The translations under genes were made by a program, and so were the position numbers. Source: an uncultured Lachnospiraceae bacterium (GTDB lineage Bacteria > Bacillota_A > Clostridia > Lachnospirales > Lachnospiraceae). From it: a DNA stretch of 10,875 bases. Location: positions 1-10,875 of the forward strand of contig CAJUGZ010000062.1 in the NCBI GenBank assembly GCA_910585855.1, written 5' to 3'. Below, piece after piece: positions 1 through 7,538 of the stretch; the stretch's first letter is position 1; every line of letters starts with the position of its first letter. The notes beneath the pieces were generated by a model. The model saw only the letters and a program-made list of their open reading frames with translations, had not been told where the DNA came from and did not search any database.

Positions 1-49
1 AGCAGGCAAAGGACAGGAGCAAACCGCCTCTTGCGTCCGGTGAAAGCCA

Positions 50-79
50 ATCCTTATTGTTAATAGGATGGATTATTTT
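50..79 (+). terminator. Hairpin plus short T-rich tail, possible weak terminator
   Basis: Bases 50-58 pair with 62-69 to form an 8-bp stem with one bulged T and a GTT loop. A T-rich stretch (73-79) follows a few bases later. This could end an upstream transcript, or be an operator, since it overlaps the candidate -35 box. The stem is AT-rich and the tail is not a clean T run, so the call is weak. Confidence 0.25.
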
Positions 80-84
80 ATAAA
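57..84 (+). promoter_or_regulatory. Candidate sigma-A promoter for the glycan genes
   Basis: TTGTTA at 57-62 (4 of 6 to TTGACA) and TATAAA at 79-84 (5 of 6 to TATAAT) are separated by 16 bases and lie about 50 bases upstream of the first start codon. The surrounding DNA is AT-rich, so chance matches are likely. Its position just ahead of a collinear gene series is the main support. Confidence 0.3.
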
Positions 85-116
85 AATTTTAGTTTATATG
101 TTTATTTTAGGTTGAT

Positions 117-123
117 GGAGGGG
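117..123 (+). promoter_or_regulatory. Shine-Dalgarno site deciding a TTG start
   Basis: GGAGGGG lies 10 bases before the TTG at 134. No in-frame ATG occurs until residue 34, and the residues between are a lysine/arginine-rich helix in frame with the rest of the protein. The strong site therefore supports TTG as the real start of the first gene. Confidence 0.65.
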
Positions 124-133
124 AAGAGTTGTT

Positions 134-2212
134 TTGAATAAAAGAGAGAAAAAGAGCTTGATTGTGCAGAGAAAACGGCTGCAGTTAGAACAAAAAAGAC
201 TCGTTTGTCAGAGGCAAAGTGATAAAAAGGAAATGGTAAAACAGATTCCAAAAAAAATATTGTCTGGCAGTTATAAAGAAGTAAGAGAGTCGGCTTTGTT
301 TGAGTTTTGGCAGGAAAGAGAATATTTCCCGGAAAGCGGGCAGGATTGGAAACGGGAAGAGCAGCGGTATAAAGAAAAGATAAGACAGGAACTGCAGGGC
401 TCGTGTGCCGAAAATGGGGGGGTAATTTTAATTATTTGCCGGGGGTATCGAGTGAGTCAGGGGATTGATGCGGTAAGAAATGAAGCGTTTCAAGTGTTTC
501 AGTATTTAAAAAGAGTTAGTATTTATGCGGTTCGATTTCTTTCTTTGGAATCCGATCAAACAGAAAAACTTCAGGAGGGAGAGGTTACGTTTCTTCCAGA
601 AAAAGATGCTGGGGCTTATATTAATGCGATGCATCCTGCGCTGTGTATTTTTTTTGAAAGTACGCCGGAGATTATACGGGTTGATCATTGTTCTATGATT
701 TTGCAGAAGGCGATTTTTCGACTGAGTGGTCAAAATCCGCTGCAGGGTATCAGTCAAAGTACGATAGCAGAATTAAATCATTTAAATGACTATGGTATAC
801 ATAAATATTTGGTACAGTCAAAGACGGCTTATCGGATTTTGGTGGAAAATGGATTTCATGAGCCGGAATTGTCCTATCCTTTTTTGGACTGGAGTAAGAT
901 TTATCCAAGAAAAAGAGTTTTTGATTCAGAACAATTTACGATTGGATTTGCTTCTTCTCCAATGGAAGAGAGGCAGAAAAAAGATCGGGGAATTGCGTTG
1001 TTATGTGACATGGCAGTTCATTTAAAACAGATATTTTTTCGGATTTTATGGCGTTATGATATAGTGGAAATTCCAGAAGTATTAAAAACAAATGAAAATT
1101 GCAGTGTAATTGTTGGAAGTTATTCTATGAGAGATTTTTATTCGGAAATTGATTGTTTATTGATTCCTTATGAAACGATTAATTCTAATCATGCCTGCTC
1201 TCTGTCTGGCTTAGAGGCGATGTATCAAGGGATTCCGGTATTGTGTACAAAGGTGTCTGGGATTTCGGAAATTGTGGATTTTTGTGCAATGGGGGAGTGT
1301 GTTTCGGCTGATTGGAGGGCAATGGGAGAGGCAGCAGAACGAATAAAGAAGAATTACAGATTTTATTCGAGTGTACTTTCCCATCAGTTGTTGGAAAAAA
1401 AGCTGGATTTGTCTTGTTTTTTAGATTTGGTAGAACGAGAGGCAAAGAAAAAACTTCCGGCATCGGTAATTACTTTGTATGAGTGGGATCGCAGGCTGAG
1501 GCTGCATCAAAAATATTTGGTAAAAGGGCATCAAATGATGAAAGCTTATTATCAGCAGGAAGAAATAGCAAAAAATTATACACAGGATCGTTTTACTTCT
1601 GTTTCTCTTAAATATTTTGATTTATTAGAGCGTCAAAATATTTGTGCCATAATAGAAGATCGGTTTTCAAGATTTCCTTTGCGGATTTTAGATCTTGCGT
1701 GCGGAGATGGCAGAATAACAAAAGAGTGTGTTAAATATGGGATATGTACGGCAGCGGATGCCAGCAGGGCAATGCTTCAAATCGTAAAAGAACGGTTTCA
1801 AAAAGAGAAAAATCCGCCTGTTTTAAAGGTATTTGATATAGCAGAAGATTCAATCGAGGGAGAGTATGATTTGATTACTTGTTTTCGTTATATTCGGCAT
1901 TTTGAATATAACATGCGTAAACTTTTTTATAAAAAAATTTGGGATCATTTAGCAGAGGATGGAATATTTATTATGGATGTGCCAAATTTTGATTTTGAAC
2001 TGCCCCTAAAAGCGATAACCGGATGGGAAAATTATAATATTTATGATGTATTTTGGACAAAAGAGGAGATTACAGAGGAATTGAAAAGAAATGGGTTTTC
2101 TGTAAAATATCTTTTGCCTGTTGGTCAGGGACTGATGAAAGAACTGCCAGAGCAGGTGCGGGATTTGCCGATGAGCTGGACGATTGGTGCTGAAAAAGAG
2201 CAAACAGGATAG
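134..2212 (+). CDS. Glycosyltransferase (GT4-like) fused to a SAM-dependent methyltransferase
   Basis: A 692-residue cytosolic protein with no signal peptide or membrane helix. Residues 1-90 are very rich in K, R, E and Q and probably form a coiled coil. A Rossmann-type segment begins near residue 96, and a GT-B C-terminal lobe spans about 269-420, with the donor-site stretch SLSGLEAMYQGIPVL around E360 that is typical of GT4-type enzymes. Residues about 480-690 form a class I methyltransferase whose SAM-binding motif I is LDLACGDGR (D520 to G526), followed by an acidic-loop stretch CFRYIRHFEYN. The likely role is to add a sugar and then methylate the glycan or a sugar residue. By analogy with WbdD-type terminators it may cap the non-reducing end, but that is inference. 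Start is TTG with a strong SD. A G7 tract (416-422) lies early in the gene. The N-terminal GT lobe is divergent, so the acceptor and donor are unknown. Confidence 0.8.
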   Translation: MNKREKKSLIVQRKRLQLEQKRLVCQRQSDKKEMVKQIPKKILSGSYKEVRESALFEFWQEREYFPESGQDWKREEQRYKEKIRQELQGSCAENGGVILIICRGYRVSQGIDAVRNEAFQVFQYLKRVSIYAVRFLSLESDQTEKLQEGEVTFLPEKDAGAYINAMHPALCIFFESTPEIIRVDHCSMILQKAIFRLSGQNPLQGISQSTIAELNHLNDYGIHKYLVQSKTAYRILVENGFHEPELSYPFLDWSKIYPRKRVFDSEQFTIGFASSPMEERQKKDRGIALLCDMAVHLKQIFFRILWRYDIVEIPEVLKTNENCSVIVGSYSMRDFYSEIDCLLIPYETINSNHACSLSGLEAMYQGIPVLCTKVSGISEIVDFCAMGECVSADWRAMGEAAERIKKNYRFYSSVLSHQLLEKKLDLSCFLDLVEREAKKKLPASVITLYEWDRRLRLHQKYLVKGHQMMKAYYQQEEIAKNYTQDRFTSVSLKYFDLLERQNICAIIEDRFSRFPLRILDLACGDGRITKECVKYGICTAADASRAMLQIVKERFQKEKNPPVLKVFDIAEDSIEGEYDLITCFRYIRHFEYNMRKLFYKKIWDHLAEDGIFIMDVPNFDFELPLKAITGWENYNIYDVFWTKEEITEELKRNGFSVKYLLPVGQGLMKELPEQVRDLPMSWTIGAEKEQTG
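416..422 (+). repeat. G7 homopolymer inside the GT/methyltransferase gene
   Basis: Seven consecutive G encode the end of ..ENGGV.. (codons aat ggg ggg gta). Loss of one G gives aat ggg ggg taa, an immediate stop near residue 96. Gain of one G leads to a stop within about 20 codons. The tract is at the lower limit of what usually slips, so phase variation is only a possibility. Confidence 0.55.
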
Positions 2213-2231
2213 AAAGGAATAGAAAGAAAAA

Positions 2232-2726
2232 ATGAAAGATTTGGATCTATATTCTGCTGTATTTGATATTACAACACAAAATATGGAAGAGGCAGGAGAA
2301 GAGTTTCATTTGCCAAAGGAAGCATTTTTATTTATGGCAGCGGATTCTCCTTGGAAAGCGGACATTTTTCAGATTTCAAAAGAAAAAGAAAATGCAGTTT
2401 TTTTAGAAAAGGGCTATCTTGCCTGTTTAAAGAGATTTTGTGATGAAGGAGCTTTTTTAAACTGGCAGAAAAAATTTTCTCTTCCAAAACAGGAATTTCA
2501 AAGGCAGTTAATGGTATCTTTGATCAATTCGGAGGAGTATAGCAGAAATTATGTAAAAGTTTACAATCATATTTATTCTCAGAAAAATATATTTGGCGGA
2601 AGTTTGAATCGGGTACAGCAGGCTTCCGGCGGACTGAATGTACCCGAGAAGCTGCTGCGGGTTTATCGAAAGCAGCCAAAGTTTCTTAGAAAGTTAGAAC
2701 GCAGGATTTTGGGGATAGATAAATAA
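2232..2726 (+). CDS. Small protein with a DUF4214-like segment
   Basis: A 164-residue soluble protein, 19 bases after the GT/methyltransferase gene and 36 before the next glycosyltransferase. Residues ~60-105 read like the helical DUF4214 repeat: a Y..CLKR..DEGAFLNWQKK core, then a helix ending in the characteristic INSEEYSRN. DUF4214 units occur in surface proteins and are often attached to or encoded beside glycosyltransferases; their biochemical role is not established. The C-terminus is strongly basic (KQPKFLRKLERRIL). I infer an accessory or scaffold role in the same glycan pathway. There is no signal peptide, so secretion is not supported. The assignment rests on visual pattern only. 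A purine-rich stretch before the ATG is a weak ribosome binding site, so translation may be coupled to the upstream gene. Confidence 0.65.
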   Translation: MKDLDLYSAVFDITTQNMEEAGEEFHLPKEAFLFMAADSPWKADIFQISKEKENAVFLEKGYLACLKRFCDEGAFLNWQKKFSLPKQEFQRQLMVSLINSEEYSRNYVKVYNHIYSQKNIFGGSLNRVQQASGGLNVPEKLLRVYRKQPKFLRKLERRILGIDK

Positions 2727-2762
2727 GGATACGGAAGAAACGAAAAGAGGGATAGCGAGAGG

Positions 2763-5186
2763 ATGAAATTATATATAGATGTTTCAAATTTGATAAAAGT
2801 AGATTTTATTACAGGGATTCAGCGGGTAGTAAGGGAAATACTGATGCGGATGCTGGATAATAAGGAATTGGAATTGTATCTGATGGTATATTCTTATCAA
2901 AATAATAGTTTTCAGCTGGTAAATAATCAAAAGTTTTATGAATATTTTGTTTCTCACAGTGAGGAAAAAGAGGGAATTTTAACCGCAGCATGTATTTCTT
3001 ATGATGAAATTCCGGCAGGATCGGTCTTTTTTGATTTGGATAGTGTATGGAACAGCCGATTAAAGAGAAGTTATTTGTTTCCTATTTTAAAACAAAAAGG
3101 GGTTAAAATAGTGACTTTAATTTATGATATTATTCCGATTACACATCCGCAGTTTTGCCATGAAACTACAACGATGAATTTTATGGTATATCTGGGGGCA
3201 AATCTTCAGTATGCGGATTTGATTATTACTTCTGCCAATGCGACTTCTAAGGCAATAAATGAAATGACCGATCGGCTTGGGATAGAACGAAAAAGAATAG
3301 TAGTAATTCCGCTGGGAAGTGATTTTACAAAGAAAAAGACGGTTTTTAAGTTAGAAAACAGAATCGATCGAACGGTAAAACGGATTGCGCAGGGAAAATA
3401 TATTTTAATGGTTGGTACGATTGAACCACGAAAAAATCATAGTTTATTGGTGGATGCTTTGGAGGACGGGTTGGCAGATTTGGGAATAACCGTTGTTTTT
3501 GCAGGCAGAATGGGCTGGAATATGAAAGAATTTGAAAGGCGGCTGCGCAATCATAAGTGGTTAAATCAAAAGCTGTTTTTTATTCGAAAACCGGATGATG
3601 CTACAGTGGATTATTTATATAAACATGCTTTTTTAGTAGCATTTCCGACCTTTAATGAAGGGTTTGGTCTGCCGATGATAGAAGCCTTTGAAAGAGGTAC
3701 ACCGGTAGCGGCATCGGATATTGAGGTGCTTCATGAGGTAGCGGGAGAATATGCCGATTATTTTAATCCTTATGAAAAAGAGGATTTTATCCGCTGTGTA
3801 AAAGATTTGTTGGAAGATCCTAAGCGGTATCAAAAGAAGAAAGAAGCATTGAAGAAATTTGTACCGGTTACTTGGGATAAAGTAGCAAAGGATATGACAG
3901 AGGTGCTTGTTTCGGTGGGAAAGAGAAAAGAGCGGGTTTCCAAAGAAGTAAAGATAAAACAAATGGTAGTACTAACAGCTAGAAATGATGATCTTTTAGC
4001 AACCCTTCCTTATATTGAAGCATTTATGCCGTTTATTACAGAACTGTTGGTTTGTTGTCCAGATAAAAATGTAAGTGAGTTAAAAAGATATTATCAGGGG
4101 AGAATACAGTTAAATTTTTTGACAGACAGTGAACTTTTAGAAGGAGATCCATTGCCAAAAGATCATACTATGCGGAATTTTTTTCTAAGATGCAGAATTG
4201 TAGCCAATGCTTTGGTAGATGATGTTTTTCTTATGACAGATGATGACTATCGTCCATTAAAAAGGATTGTACAGGAACACTTTATAAGAGATGGAAAGTA
4301 TCTTGCTTATTATTGCTATGACTTAAAAGAATGGCAGGGAACATATGGGAATCCTACTTCGTTTGATACTTCAATGAAAAGAAGTCAGGAGTTTTTATCG
4401 GCACATAATTATCCTACACTTATGTATGCTTCCCATCAGATGCAGGTAATAGATAAAAAGATTTTTTGTCAGCTTTTAGCAGATTATCCAAAGATTGCAG
4501 GGAAGGGACTATGCGACTGGTCAATTTATTTTAATTATGGTATCTCTCATTATCCAGATTTATTTTTGCCAGTGCCATATGCAACGGTAGGATGGCCGGG
4601 ATCGAAAAGTGATTGGAATTTATATGTTCAGCCAGAAAAATATTTATTTGAAAATTTTTATGGAAGTTTATATGAAGAGGGAGGAATTTTTGAAGGTTTT
4701 TCCAAACAGTATGGAGAAAAGACGGAAGAGGAAAATCTACAGAAAGTTGTGATTTATTCCAAAGAAATCCAAGAACAGATGGAGGCAAGAGAAATTTATC
4801 GATCGTATTGTGAAGGGTATTGGATGCAGTATAGGGAAATCCCTTCTTTTGTAGTGATATGCGGAATAAATAACAATATTGTAATTCATACCCCTGTATA
4901 TTTGCAGTTTAAAAACTCCTGCTGGACAAGAGTTCCATTTACAGTGGATTCGGAAATTGTAGACTGGCTTGGGGCAAAAAATATTATTGTGTCATATTGG
5001 TTTTCTTCCGAAGAAAATGAAAATATAACCGGTGCAGATGAAGTAGAGATAGATTTAGAACAGTTAGAATTTTCTCTGCCGGTGAAAGCACCTGACTTTA
5101 AGGAAAAGGGATATTTTAATTTAAAGGTTGTATTAGAAGAACAGGATATGGTGGAAACGGTTCAGATTATGGTGAATATTATTTGA
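2763..5186 (+). CDS. Multidomain glycosyltransferase: GT4 plus DDD-motif domain plus beta-rich C-terminus
   Basis: An 807-residue cytosolic protein, about twice the length of a single GT4 enzyme. Residues 1-390 form a GT-B fold: the N-terminal TGIQRVVREIL segment, the hinge-side MVGTIEPRKNH near residue 216, and a clear E-x7-E donor-site motif (E299...E307 in EGFGLPMIE). Residues ~398-660 form a second, unrelated domain that starts with a beta-strand-like QMVVLTAR, carries DVFLMTDDDYRPL (D493-D495), and has a later SHQMQVIDKKIF. This layout recalls GT-A-like or Stealth-type sugar-phosphate transferases, but I cannot assign the family. Residues ~680-807 look beta-rich and may be a carbohydrate-binding or oligomerisation domain. 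Two catalytic modules would let one polypeptide add two different units of a repeat. It follows the DUF4214-like gene by 36 bases and precedes the GT-C gene by 24. Confidence 0.82.
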   Translation: MKLYIDVSNLIKVDFITGIQRVVREILMRMLDNKELELYLMVYSYQNNSFQLVNNQKFYEYFVSHSEEKEGILTAACISYDEIPAGSVFFDLDSVWNSRLKRSYLFPILKQKGVKIVTLIYDIIPITHPQFCHETTTMNFMVYLGANLQYADLIITSANATSKAINEMTDRLGIERKRIVVIPLGSDFTKKKTVFKLENRIDRTVKRIAQGKYILMVGTIEPRKNHSLLVDALEDGLADLGITVVFAGRMGWNMKEFERRLRNHKWLNQKLFFIRKPDDATVDYLYKHAFLVAFPTFNEGFGLPMIEAFERGTPVAASDIEVLHEVAGEYADYFNPYEKEDFIRCVKDLLEDPKRYQKKKEALKKFVPVTWDKVAKDMTEVLVSVGKRKERVSKEVKIKQMVVLTARNDDLLATLPYIEAFMPFITELLVCCPDKNVSELKRYYQGRIQLNFLTDSELLEGDPLPKDHTMRNFFLRCRIVANALVDDVFLMTDDDYRPLKRIVQEHFIRDGKYLAYYCYDLKEWQGTYGNPTSFDTSMKRSQEFLSAHNYPTLMYASHQMQVIDKKIFCQLLADYPKIAGKGLCDWSIYFNYGISHYPDLFLPVPYATVGWPGSKSDWNLYVQPEKYLFENFYGSLYEEGGIFEGFSKQYGEKTEEENLQKVVIYSKEIQEQMEAREIYRSYCEGYWMQYREIPSFVVICGINNNIVIHTPVYLQFKNSCWTRVPFTVDSEIVDWLGAKNIIVSYWFSSEENENITGADEVEIDLEQLEFSLPVKAPDFKEKGYFNLKVVLEEQDMVETVQIMVNII

Positions 5187-5198
5187 TTACAAATTTTT

Positions 5199-5204
5199 AA
5201 GGAG
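5199..5204 (+). promoter_or_regulatory. Ribosome binding site of the GT-C gene
   Basis: AAGGAG lies six bases before the ATG at 5211 and fixes the start of the 699-residue membrane protein. Confidence 0.7.
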
Positions 5205-5210
5205 AGAAGG

Positions 5211-7310
5211 ATGAATAAGGTTAGTTTAAATATTAAGAAGTCTGTGCTGAAACAGGGAACTATCTTATTTTCAATTTTTATTTTAAGCAGTGTATTTCGA
5301 TCAATTTTGGGATTGAAAAATGCAGAGTTTTCAGTTTTTTTTGATGAAGTTTTACATTGGAATATTGCAAAATCATTAATAAGTGGAAAAGGAATTGCAT
5401 TTCGGGGGGTTATGGTAGCAAGATATGATATTTTATATTCGTTTTTTATATCTTTTGCGAATATTGTAGATAATACAGAAAATGCATATCATATTGCATT
5501 AGTAATAAATGCGATTCTTATGTCAACAACTATTTTTCCAGTTTATCTGTTTGCGAGAAAAGCAGGGCTTTCAAAAAATTATAGTTATGGAATGTCTTGT
5601 TTTTCTGTTTTAATTCCAGAAATGACATATACGTGTTCTATTGTACAAGAAAATTTAATGTATCCTATGGCTATTTGGTATTTTGTAATATTTTTGTATG
5701 TAATAGAGGATATAGAAAAGAACAAAAAGGTAGCAGGGTTGGCAATATTTGCTTTTTTATTATGTTTAGTAAAGGATTTTGCATTAGCATTTTTTTGTGG
5801 TACAGTATTATTTTTTATATTAGAATTTATTATAAAAAACAATAGTGTAAAAATCTTAAAGGCACTTTTTGTTTATATATTTGTTTTTTTGATATTTTGG
5901 ATTGGATATCGAAAAATTATTAATTTTTATACATATGATGCAAATATTATTTCAAAGTCATCCAGCATATTTGACAGTATTTTAAAATTAAAAATAAAAG
6001 ACTTAATAAGAATGATATATCCTATAGTAGTATATATTGTTGCAACTATTACCTTTTGGGGAGTCTTTCCTATAATTGTATTAGTTAGTTTGTTTGAAAA
6101 ATTGGACGAAAAGTTAAAAAATATACTAAAACTTACAGGATTTTTATTTTTATCTTATATCGGTGTAATCAGTAAAGTAATTACTCTTTCAGAAAATTAT
6201 GATAGTTTGACAATAAGGATTCATTATCGTTATTATTTCTTTTTAATTATTCCGGTTATGATTTGTTTTCTTTTAGTAAGAGATAAAATAGAGGTAAATT
6301 TAAAACTAATTTTATTGTTGTGTTTGTTTATTACTTTATTAAAAACAGTAAATAGTATTCCTACCATGGGCAGTAAAATTGATTGTCCTATTGCGGATAT
6401 ATTTCGTTATATGGATAGTGATATGTTAAAAACAACTGTGATTGTATTATTTATTATTTTTATTGCTTTCCTATTCTATTTATTATTTATAAAGAAAATG
6501 ATTCTATTTAAAGTTGCATTATTTTTGTTTTTCCTTGTTCTTTTTTTAGGAGATATGATTTTGGGATATCAAACATTACATCCTATAAAAGAAGCGAATT
6601 ATAATAAAAGAGAAGAAATTAATATAATAAATAATTATATAGGGAAAAGAAAAGACAATCAGATATTGTTACTTGGAAATAATGATCATTTTACATTTTT
6701 TTTAGAATCGTATTTACAAAATTTATATTATTTGATAACAGAGGAAGAAATGATTTTGACAGAAGAACGAAATAGTTTGCAAGGTGCAGTTTTAGAGGGA
6801 TTTAAAACAAAATTTTTATATCAGACAGAAAATAATCCTCAGTTTATAATAGCTGGAAAAGAATTGAATTTTGATGGATATGCTCAGGTTGATCTAGGAA
6901 TTTCAAATTATTATTTATATGAGCGAAATGGAGAAACAGTTGATTTTTCAACTATGCCAGTTATAAAGGGAAGATATTCGGATAACTGGGTGAATAAAAA
7001 ATGTGAAGTAATATTTTTTGATAATGTGGAAAAAGAAAGTTTGAAAATAGAATTTATGGTTGATACCTATTTTGAAGATGAGATGGAAATTATAGTAACA
7101 GATGGTACAGGTTATTCACAGTCAATTATAGCGACATATTCAAGAAATAGATATGAGATTGAGGTATATAAAGAAACAGGAGAAAGTAAATATTTAATTG
7201 AATTTTCAACTAAAAATAGTTATATTCCAAGTGATTATTATAAAAATGGTAGTAAAGATACACGTGAGTTATCGTTTCGATTATTTGATATTAATAAAAT
7301 AGTTCAATAG
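5211..7310 (+). CDS. GT-C membrane glycosyltransferase (GT39/PMT/ArnT-like)
   Basis: A 699-residue polytopic membrane protein. Hydrophobic segments fill residues ~12 to ~450, followed by a ~250-residue hydrophilic C-terminal domain expected outside the membrane. After the first membrane segment comes FFDEVLHWNIAKSL, with D45-E46 matching the catalytic acidic pair in the first extracytoplasmic loop of GT39/PMT/ArnT enzymes. Family enzymes move a sugar from a polyprenyl-phosphate carrier to an acceptor (lipid, glycan or protein) outside the membrane, so this is the expected user of the donor made by the GT2/DUF2304/SMR genes downstream. The gene is much more AT-rich than those before it. The Phe/Ile-rich membrane part explains some of this, but the soluble tail is AT-rich too, which hints at a different origin. 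The stop lies six bases before an IS scar, so the extreme 3' end may be altered. Confidence 0.82.
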   Translation: MNKVSLNIKKSVLKQGTILFSIFILSSVFRSILGLKNAEFSVFFDEVLHWNIAKSLISGKGIAFRGVMVARYDILYSFFISFANIVDNTENAYHIALVINAILMSTTIFPVYLFARKAGLSKNYSYGMSCFSVLIPEMTYTCSIVQENLMYPMAIWYFVIFLYVIEDIEKNKKVAGLAIFAFLLCLVKDFALAFFCGTVLFFILEFIIKNNSVKILKALFVYIFVFLIFWIGYRKIINFYTYDANIISKSSSIFDSILKLKIKDLIRMIYPIVVYIVATITFWGVFPIIVLVSLFEKLDEKLKNILKLTGFLFLSYIGVISKVITLSENYDSLTIRIHYRYYFFLIIPVMICFLLVRDKIEVNLKLILLLCLFITLLKTVNSIPTMGSKIDCPIADIFRYMDSDMLKTTVIVLFIIFIAFLFYLLFIKKMILFKVALFLFFLVLFLGDMILGYQTLHPIKEANYNKREEINIINNYIGKRKDNQILLLGNNDHFTFFLESYLQNLYYLITEEEMILTEERNSLQGAVLEGFKTKFLYQTENNPQFIIAGKELNFDGYAQVDLGISNYYLYERNGETVDFSTMPVIKGRYSDNWVNKKCEVIFFDNVEKESLKIEFMVDTYFEDEMEIIVTDGTGYSQSIIATYSRNRYEIEVYKETGESKYLIEFSTKNSYIPSDYYKNGSKDTRELSFRLFDINKIVQ
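5404..5409 (+). repeat. G6 homopolymer in the GT-C gene
   Basis: Six consecutive G at codons cgg ggg gtt (near residue 65) stand out in very AT-rich DNA. It is short for slippage and is recorded because similar tracts occur in two other glycosyltransferase genes in the window. Confidence 0.4.
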
Positions 7311-7316
7311 ATAAAT

Positions 7317-7332
7317 ACCACTTTACAACTTT
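7317..7332 (+). repeat. Left 16-bp terminal inverted repeat of scar A
   Basis: ACCACTTTACAACTTT is an exact reverse complement of 7522-7537. Matching stops at both outer flanks, which defines the element edge. Confidence 0.8.
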
Positions 7333-7444
7333 ATAAATGATACCTCCGTTGCTGATAAGGCATTCATTATCGTATTTGATTTTATATGGGTTTCGATATT
7401 TTCCACGAAAATGGCATAAAATATTTGCTCTCGGATTTGTCCGC
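7317..7444 (+). repeat. Long inverted repeat, left arm
   Basis: This 128-bp stretch is the reverse complement of 9317-9455 with seven mismatches, all of them transitions, and one 11-bp gap. By hand alignment that is about 94-95% identity over aligned bases. The two arms flank the GT2, DUF2304 and SMR genes and the gmd fragment, about 1.9 kb apart. Confidence 0.85.
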
Positions 7445-7521
7445 TAAGCACAAACTTTCGTATAGTTTTTTTGCAAACTTATTATACATCAGAAAGTGTC
7501 TTGTGCGTTATTTTTTTTCAA

Positions 7522-7537
7522 AAAGTTGTAAAGTGGT
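7522..7537 (-). repeat. Right 16-bp terminal inverted repeat of scar A
   Basis: AAAGTTGTAAAGTGGT is the exact partner of 7317-7332. The next base outward does not pair, so the element ends here. Confidence 0.8.
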
Positions 7538-7538
7538 G

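Larger units (their letters stand above)
1..133. other. Leader upstream of the first gene
   Basis: The first ~55 bases are clearly richer in G+C than the A/T-rich 70 bases that follow, so they may be the 3' end of an upstream gene. All three + frames reach a stop within the first ~86 bases (frame 1 at 61-63, frame 3 at 84-86) and none gives a peptide I recognise. The rest holds a hairpin, a possible promoter and a strong ribosome binding site. I cannot say which frame, if any, was coding. Confidence 0.4.
7317..7537 (-). mobile_element. IS remnant / MITE-like element, scar A, with both terminal repeats
   Basis: A 221-bp element bounded by perfect 16-bp inverted repeats, ACCACTTTACAACTTT at 7317-7332 and its complement at 7522-7537. 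On the - strand it contains an open frame reading ...TIRKFVLSGQIREQIF... and ..YAIFVENIETHIK.., which ends in a TAA inside the terminal repeat. That is the layout of a transposase gene 3' end. Two of the three base differences from scar B in the aligned frame are synonymous third-position changes, which fits former coding. A TATAAT box (- strand, ~7481-7486) near the other end could be the old transposase promoter, so this looks like an internal deletion derivative. I see no target-site duplication and cannot name the IS family. Relative to scar B it has an 11-bp deletion. It cannot transpose by itself. Confidence 0.75.

Noticed and set aside
786..1025. Out-of-frame + strand ORF inside the GT/methyltransferase gene, and another at 5597-5845
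   Set aside because: Shadow frames of genes whose main frame has recognisable domains. No family features are visible.
1185..1463. Minus-strand ORF of 92 codons, and similar antisense ORFs elsewhere
   Set aside because: They lie wholly inside well-supported genes, have low-complexity Ser/Pro/Phe-rich translations and no ribosome binding sites.
7400..7444. Short hairpins inside scar A (ATTTTC-CAC-GAAAAT and CGGA-TTTG-TCCG) as IS200/IS605-type ends or a terminator
   Set aside because: The stems are short and lie in the transposase-like coding part, and the element has clear terminal inverted repeats, which IS200/IS605 elements lack.
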